Shown here piece after piece: positions 27,589-31,101 of a stretch of DNA of 31,101 nucleotides (position 1 is the stretch's first letter; each line of letters starts with the position of its first letter). The notes under the pieces were generated by a model. That model worked only from the letters and a program-made list of their open reading frames with translations. It made no database searches and was not told where the DNA came from. Position numbers and translations under genes: made by a program. The stretch lies in IMG/VR virus record IMGVR_UViG_3300030406_005308, positions 1-31,101 of that record. One strand, 5' to 3'. Origin of the DNA: a virus.

Positions 27589-29158
27589 GTGTTACTATTG
27601 CATTGGTTGATAATATTGTGGTTGCTACACTAACCGCATTTATAAAAGCGTTCTTTGTAACTTTCAATGGGTCTATAACTCCTAACTTGAACATATCTCC
27701 ATACTTTTCGTTTTTTACATCAAACCCATAATTTTTATTCTTTGTTAATTTTATAGAGTCTGGATCTATTCCTGCGTTTTTGAGTATTTGTTCAAATGGA
27801 GCAACGATAGATTGCGATAATATATAACGAGCAATTGACCTGTCTTTTAATTTTATATCATCTTTAATCAAGTCCTTTGCAATATTATATAAGGCTAATC
27901 CACCGCCTACAACTATACCTTCATCAAGTGCTGACTTTACAGCACAGACCGAGTCATCGACTCGGTCAAATTTTTCTTTTTGCTCAACATCACTATTCCC
28001 TCCAACATATATACATCCAATTGCACCGCTTAAGCTTGCCACCCTTTCGTTTATAAATTTTTTCTCTTCTGGATGTGTGGTATTTTCTTGTTGAACTTTT
28101 AATTCTTTTATCCTTTCTTCTATCTCATCAGTCATTTGATTGTGCTTTATAATAACTGAAGAATCTTTTCCAACAATAATTTTATCTGCTGTACCTAAAT
28201 TTTGTTCGGTAATCAAACTCAAATCATCACCAGTTTTTTCTGAAAAGTATTTTGCACCAAGTGCAATCGCAATGTCTTGCATAAGCTCATGCTGTTTGTA
28301 TCCAAAGTTTGGTGGTGTGATATTACAAAACTTTAAACCATTACGAACAACATTTGCGGCCAAAGTGTTTATTACATTTTGAGAACACTGACCTATAATC
28401 AAAAGCTTTTGCTGATTATTTATAATTGGTTTTAGTACACTTTCAATTTGTAACAAGTTGCTTATCTCTGTATCGCAAACTAAAACTTTTACATCTTCTA
28501 AAACACACTCATCTTTTCGTTGGTCATTAATAAATAAGTTTGAAGTGTAACCTCTATCTACTTTTATTCCATTAGTAACCTCTGCATAAGTTTCCGAGGT
28601 CATAGATTTTTCTACAGTGACAATTCCGTTTACTCCAACTTTCTTATATGCTTCGCTAATTATATGACCTATCTCTTTATCGTTGTTGGCAGATATTGTA
28701 GCAACATCAAGTAAATCGTTCTTCTTAATTTTTTTCGATTGTTTGTCTAAATCTTTGAGAATTTGTTTTGAAAGACTTTGTATTTCTTTTATAACTTCAG
28801 TTTTGTTTCCTCTATCTGAAAGCATCTCGCTTCCATTTTTAATCAATGCTTCAGTAAGTACGATTGCTGTCGTTGTTCCATCCCCAGCAACATTTGCGGT
28901 TCGAGAAGCTGCATCTTTCATCATCTGAATTGAAAGATTTTCTACTGGATCATCTAAGAAAATACTTTTGGCTACTGTTACTCCATCTTTTGTAATGGTG
29001 ATTCCGCCTAAATGGTCTGGTGATTCTATCAATACGGTTTGACCGCATGGGCCGAGGGTACTTTTTACAGCCTTAGATATTTTTGTAATTCCTTTTATTA
29101 GTTTTTCTCTTGCTGTATTATCGAATGATAAATCTTTTGGAATATATCCTTTTGACAT
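27566..29158 (-). CDS. groEL: Phage GroEL chaperonin
   Basis: A 530-residue group I chaperonin, collinear with bacterial GroEL (548). ATP-site motifs are intact: 'ITKDGVTVAK' (54-63), 'GDGTTTA' (92-98), Asp402 of 'VDDSVCAVKSALDEG' (E. coli D398 position), and 'GIVVGGG'. The usual TLGPKG is TLGPCG (34-39). The apical domain has 'RGYTSNLFIND' (202-212) and 'NITPPNFG', where host proteins have 'RGYLSPYF' and 'KAPGFG', so the substrate-binding face differs. The C-terminus ends HARIRQE without the GGM repeats that line the host cavity. A -7 element lies 25 bases upstream. It probably folds phage capsid or fibre proteins. Confidence 0.93.
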   Translation of the reverse strand: MSKGYIPKDLSFDNTAREKLIKGITKISKAVKSTLGPCGQTVLIESPDHLGGITITKDGVTVAKSIFLDDPVENLSIQMMKDAASRTANVAGDGTTTAIVLTEALIKNGSEMLSDRGNKTEVIKEIQSLSKQILKDLDKQSKKIKKNDLLDVATISANNDKEIGHIISEAYKKVGVNGIVTVEKSMTSETYAEVTNGIKVDRGYTSNLFINDQRKDECVLEDVKVLVCDTEISNLLQIESVLKPIINNQQKLLIIGQCSQNVINTLAANVVRNGLKFCNITPPNFGYKQHELMQDIAIALGAKYFSEKTGDDLSLITEQNLGTADKIIVGKDSSVIIKHNQMTDEIEERIKELKVQQENTTHPEEKKFINERVASLSGAIGCIYVGGNSDVEQKEKFDRVDDSVCAVKSALDEGIVVGGGLALYNIAKDLIKDDIKLKDRSIARYILSQSIVAPFEQILKNAGIDPDSIKLTKNKNYGFDVKNEKYGDMFKLGVIDPLKVTKNAFINAVSVATTILSTNAIVTHARIRQE

Positions 29159-29183
29159 TGGATTTAATTTAAATTATATAAAA

Positions 29184-29191
29184 CAAATATA
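29184..29191 (-). promoter_or_regulatory. Promoter -7 element for groEL (TATATTTG)
   Basis: A minus-strand TATATTTG, 25 bases before the groEL ATG, in the A/T-rich gap upstream. No -33 TTG is seen. Confidence 0.5.
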
Positions 29192-29391
29192 TATAAAATA
29201 ATGTTAGAAATGTTAAACTATACAGAAATTATTAACACTTACAAATATTTCTTTATATATATATTTATACTGTAAATTATTTACTATAATATTAACATTT
29301 TCAACATTTTTATTGTAAAGTATTGAAAATAAGTAAGTTAAGTAATGTTGATTTTCTGTTGATTCTGTTGATATAGGCTTTAAATTAAGAA
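29192..29391. other. AT-rich non-coding gap upstream of groEL with short repeats
   Basis: No convincing gene. Notable are direct repeats ATGTTA at 29201 and 29210, its complement TAACAT at 29293, and three GTTGAT hexamers at 29347, 29358 and 29367. These might be binding sites for a regulator or replication protein, or chance in AT-rich DNA. Confidence 0.4.
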
Positions 29392-29413
29392 AGAGGCCCA
29401 ATAATGAACCTCT
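29392..29413 (-). terminator. Possible weak terminator after the 69-residue gene
   Basis: Arms AGAGG/CCTCT around a 12-base loop, then TTTCTTAATTT on the minus strand. It lies 41 bases past the stop at 29454. The stem is only 5 bp, so the call is tentative, but the arms begin like those of the terminator at 2799-2833. Confidence 0.35.
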
Positions 29414-29453
29414 AACTTTCACAAATAATCAAAACAGAACAAATTGGGAACTC

Positions 29454-29663
29454 TTAAAATTCGTAAATGTCTTTATCGCCATCCATTCTCATCTTAGCTC
29501 TCTCAATTCCATCAGCGATTTGATCTATCTTATATTGTTTCTTCATTTGTTTTCTATATAATGAAGCTTTTTGTATGCCAGTCATACCTGGCTCTATTTG
29601 TTCGTTGATTAATCTTCCGTTTTTGATAGTTAATCCATCGTAGTATCCAAATGCGTTTGCCAT
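29454..29663 (-). CDS. Small hypothetical protein
   Basis: A 69-residue hydrophilic protein, MANAFGYYDGLTIKNGRLIN at the N-terminus, then 'GMTGIQKASLYRKQMKKQYK' and 'IADGIERAKMRMDGDKDIYE'. No export signal, membrane helix or catalytic motif is seen. It is the first gene on the leftward side of the central non-coding region and has its own -7 element 16 bases upstream and a possible weak terminator downstream. Separate transcription suggests an early or regulatory role, but the function is unknown. Confidence 0.6.
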   Translation of the reverse strand: MANAFGYYDGLTIKNGRLINEQIEPGMTGIQKASLYRKQMKKQYKIDQIADGIERAKMRMDGDKDIYEF

Positions 29664-29679
29664 AATTATATATTTTCTA

Positions 29680-29687
29680 CAAATATA
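29680..29687 (-). promoter_or_regulatory. Promoter -7 element (TATATTTG)
   Basis: A minus-strand TATATTTG, 16 bases before the ATG at 29663, at the edge of the central non-coding region. Same sequence as three others in the window. Confidence 0.5.
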
Positions 29688-29699
29688 GTGAAAATATTT

Positions 29700-30100
29700 T
29701 TAGAGATTCAGATATATAGGGGTTGAGGATTATTATATGTTATATGTGCTGTACCCCCCAATAGAAAAACGATTTTTTTTTGTGCCGATTTGTAAAAAAA
29801 AAATTTTTTTGTGCAATTTTTTGACTTTTTGCCCTGCTGTTTATTGGTTGCCCTGTTTGGTGGTGGTGGTGGTGCCTGTTGTTTGTCCTTCCCTCTGTTT
29901 GTTTTGCCTGTTGGGTCTGTTGGGGCGTGTCCTTCCCCCCTTTTGTGTCGCATACACAAAGGAAAACCCCCCTTAATGTCTACACGATCCGCAATATATC
30001 TAAACGAAATAACCCCCTAAACTTTTTATTTCTTCCTGTAAATCAATTATTTAGAAAAAAATTGAAAGTATTTACATAATTATAGTAATATTTAATATTT
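29700..30100. other. Central non-coding region: A/T tracts and G/T-rich core, possible origin
   Basis: This region separates leftward from rightward genes. From 29772 to 29825 there are long T and A tracts (T9 at 29773, A10T7 at 29794-29810) with 'TTTGTGC' repeated. From about 29830 to 29935 the plus strand is G/T/C-rich and nearly free of A, with several copies of CCTGTT-like words and five GGT triplets in a row (about 29858-29873). A 7-bp hairpin TTTGTGT/ACACAAA lies at 29942-29960, followed by runs of C. Frames crossing this region give only low-complexity peptides, so I treat it as non-coding. An origin, a structured RNA or a promoter hub are possible. Confidence 0.5.
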
Positions 30101-30106
30101 ATTTTG

Positions 30107-30114
30107 TAGATTTG
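30107..30114 (+). promoter_or_regulatory. Promoter -7 element for rightward genes (TAGATTTG)
   Basis: TAGATTTG on the plus strand matches TAnnTTTG and lies 41 bases before the first rightward ATG at 30156, in an AT-only stretch. No -33 TTG at normal spacing is seen. Confidence 0.45.
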
Positions 30115-30155
30115 GAAAAGATATATAATAAATTAACAATTAAATTATAATAATT

Positions 30156-30362
30156 ATGAAAAAAGAGACTTTAAAAATTAAAGCATTTAACAACCCTGAA
30201 ATAATTTCCTGGAACATTGTCGGACATTTAAAAGATAATCACAATATCGCTTTAAACCCTGGAGAATTTAAACTTATTTATAATTCAGTAATTCAAACTA
30301 TTAGACAATTAGGCGAGAATGATTTATTGAAACATGATGCCGAAACTATTATAAACGGATAA
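30156..30362 (+). CDS. Small hypothetical early protein
   Basis: A 68-residue protein, MKKETLKIKAFNNPEIISWN at the N-terminus, then 'GHLKDNHNIALNPGEFKLIY' and 'SVIQTIRQLGENDLLKHDAE'. It looks like a small alpha/beta or helical domain with no recognised family, export signal or membrane helix. It is the first rightward gene after the central non-coding region and therefore probably early. Its leader (ATTAAATTATAATAATTATG) is shared in form with the next two genes. Confidence 0.6.
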   Translation: MKKETLKIKAFNNPEIISWNIVGHLKDNHNIALNPGEFKLIYNSVIQTIRQLGENDLLKHDAETIING

Positions 30363-30391
30363 TTAACAATAACTATTAAATTAATATAATT

Positions 30392-30628
30392 ATGAAAACT
30401 TTTAATAATAATACCAATTTAACAAATTTTAAATTTTGGAGCGGTGCAAAAACATTTGCGGAAAAATTGACTTATAACGAACTTTTAGAAATAGAATTTC
30501 ATTTAATGGAGTTGTATCCTGATGGAATAAGCGAAACGCATTTAAACGATCTGTTTAGGTTTGAAGAAGATTTTTTATGTGAGTTAATTGGCGAAACTTC
30601 TGAAGAGGTATACAATAGGGAATATTAA
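30392..30628 (+). CDS. Small conserved 'FWSGAK ... YPDGISET' protein
   Basis: A 78-residue acidic protein. 'FKFWSGAKTFAEKLTYNELL', 'LMELYPDGISETHLNDLF' and 'RFEEDFLCELIGE' match a widespread small family in phages and plasmids that I recall having no assigned function. It is probably a compact helical domain. It lies 29 bases after the preceding gene, with a near-copy of the same A/T leader. An 87-base gap with a C/G hairpin follows. An early regulatory or host-takeover role is likely from position only. Confidence 0.65.
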   Translation: MKTFNNNTNLTNFKFWSGAKTFAEKLTYNELLEIEFHLMELYPDGISETHLNDLFRFEEDFLCELIGETSEEVYNREY

Positions 30629-30662
30629 AATTCTGATGAGTAAAGGTTTAAACACCTACGAA

Positions 30663-30682
30663 ACCCCTCAATTTTGGGGGGT
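30663..30682 (+). terminator. C/G hairpin between early genes, terminator or attenuator
   Basis: Arms ACCCC (30663-30667) and GGGGT (30678-30682) around a 10-base loop, followed by CAATTTTAACC. The T run after the stem is short, so partial termination or an RNA structure controlling the next gene is possible. Confidence 0.4.
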
Positions 30683-30715
30683 CAATTTTAACCTAATTAA
30701 ATTAAATTAAAAATT

Positions 30716-31000
30716 ATGAAAACACGAGTAAAAAATTTACTTAGCCCTCGTACTTATAACCCTGTGGCGAATCAGTACGAAATTAACACACCGAAAGAAA
30801 TTTTCTTTCAGTCGTATCAGTCAATAATTGCAAAGCAATGTAAAGTCTCAAGAAAGATTTATTTAGATTCTTATTATTGGGATTATTCACGAACTACCTT
30901 AAAATATTTAAAGCAATTTTTAGGAATTGACAAAAGCAAAAGAGAAATAGAAAAAGATATCAAAGAGGGGATATATATATTAACCGATCTAAATAATTGA
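30716..31000 (+). CDS. Small conserved 'SPRTYNPVANQYEI' protein (DUF8033-like)
   Basis: A 94-residue protein. 'LLSPRTYNPVANQYEINTPK', 'FFQSYQSIIAKQC' and 'IYLDSYYWDYSRTTLKYLKQ' followed by 'FLGI' match a small family common in phages of gut and environmental bacteria, which I recall under the name DUF8033. No function is known. It is probably a single small beta/alpha domain in the cytoplasm. The start follows the shared A/T leader (AATTAAATTAAAAATTATG). The next frame begins two bases after the stop. Confidence 0.7.
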   Translation: MKTRVKNLLSPRTYNPVANQYEINTPKEIFFQSYQSIIAKQCKVSRKIYLDSYYWDYSRTTLKYLKQFLGIDKSKREIEKDIKEGIYILTDLNN

Positions 31001-31001
31001 T

Positions 31002-31101
31002 ATGAGAAAAGAAGACAACACAAAAGAAAATTTAAGATTCTTATTAAAGTACAATTATATTACTTTGAATCAATATTTTTTCAGATTAAGAGCAAATAAA
31101 T
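31002..31101 (+). CDS. Start of a small rightward gene, truncated by the window
   Basis: An open frame from the ATG two bases after the preceding stop. It reads MRKEDNTKENLRFLLKYNYI and TLNQYFFRLRANK before the right edge. No stop is reached. The close spacing suggests co-translation. There is too little sequence for a function. Confidence 0.5.
   Translation, partial: MRKEDNTKENLRFLLKYNYITLNQYFFRLRANK

Noticed and set aside
29213-29422. 69-codon minus-strand frame in the gap upstream of groEL
   Set aside because: It starts with GTG, has low complexity, runs across the possible terminator hairpin and resembles no protein.
29708-29959. Minus-strand frame with Pro-rich low-complexity product across the G/T-rich core
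   Set aside because: The product is low complexity (Pro and Lys runs caused by base composition) and no A/T leader or operon spacing is present. Treated as non-coding.
29737-30020. Plus-strand frames in the same region giving hydrophobic Val/Cys/Leu-rich peptides
   Set aside because: T- and G-rich DNA read in any frame gives such peptides. Several overlapping frames look equally plausible, so none is supported.
1-31101. tRNA genes, integrase or attachment site, antirepressor, DNA polymerase
   Set aside because: Looked for on both strands by motif and not found. The replication genes and any lysogeny genes, if present, lie outside this window.

Overview
The window is part of a double-stranded DNA tailed-phage genome. 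It is AT-rich, almost fully coding and tightly packed, with many TAATG or ATGA stop/start overlaps. No tRNA, rRNA, integrase, CRISPR array or insertion sequence was seen. The host is probably a member of the Bacteroidota, most likely a flavobacterium. The reasons are: a TAnnTTTG-type -7 promoter element recurs in the intergenic gaps; most genes start behind A/T-rich leaders without a Shine-Dalgarno sequence; and exported proteins have signal peptides ending in the flavobacterial style (..SQ, ..TAQ). The portal, terminase, capsid and ring-like proteins match what I remember of crAss-like (Crassvirales-type) phages and uncultured marine relatives. That lineage call is from memory, not from a search.

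Nearly all genes from 1 to 29663 are on the minus strand and read right to left. In transcription order they are: a small gene (29454-29663); a chaperonin block with GroEL, a 66-residue overlapping gene and GroES (27171-29158); an array of tiny, mostly Lys/Arg-rich proteins with one HExxH protein (22340-26691, with a 185-residue virion-like protein at its end); a lysis and envelope block with a TM/coiled-coil protein, an exported cysteine-less thioredoxin-like protein, an exported barrel-like outer-membrane candidate, a T7-lysozyme-like amidase and a holin (19580-22267); three fibre genes (13777-19578); small genes and a second, double GroES-like protein (12179-13727); and packaging and head genes (possible TerS, TerL, portal, PAP2 phosphatase, scaffold, major capsid protein). 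Ring-like and tail genes follow and run off the left edge.

One gene inside this block is on the plus strand: a winged-helix regulator (26729-27202). It starts from a near-palindromic double promoter and its 3' end overlaps groES. A 490-bp non-coding region at 29664-30155, with long A/T tracts and a striking G/T-rich core, separates the leftward block from small rightward, probably early, genes (30156 to the right edge). It is the best candidate for a replication origin or control region.

Together this looks like the late half of the genome (assembly, packaging, lysis, folding) plus the start of the early half. Least ordinary are the double chaperonin equipment, a phosphatase inside the head operon, two unusual envelope proteins in the lysis block, and the array of tiny basic proteins.
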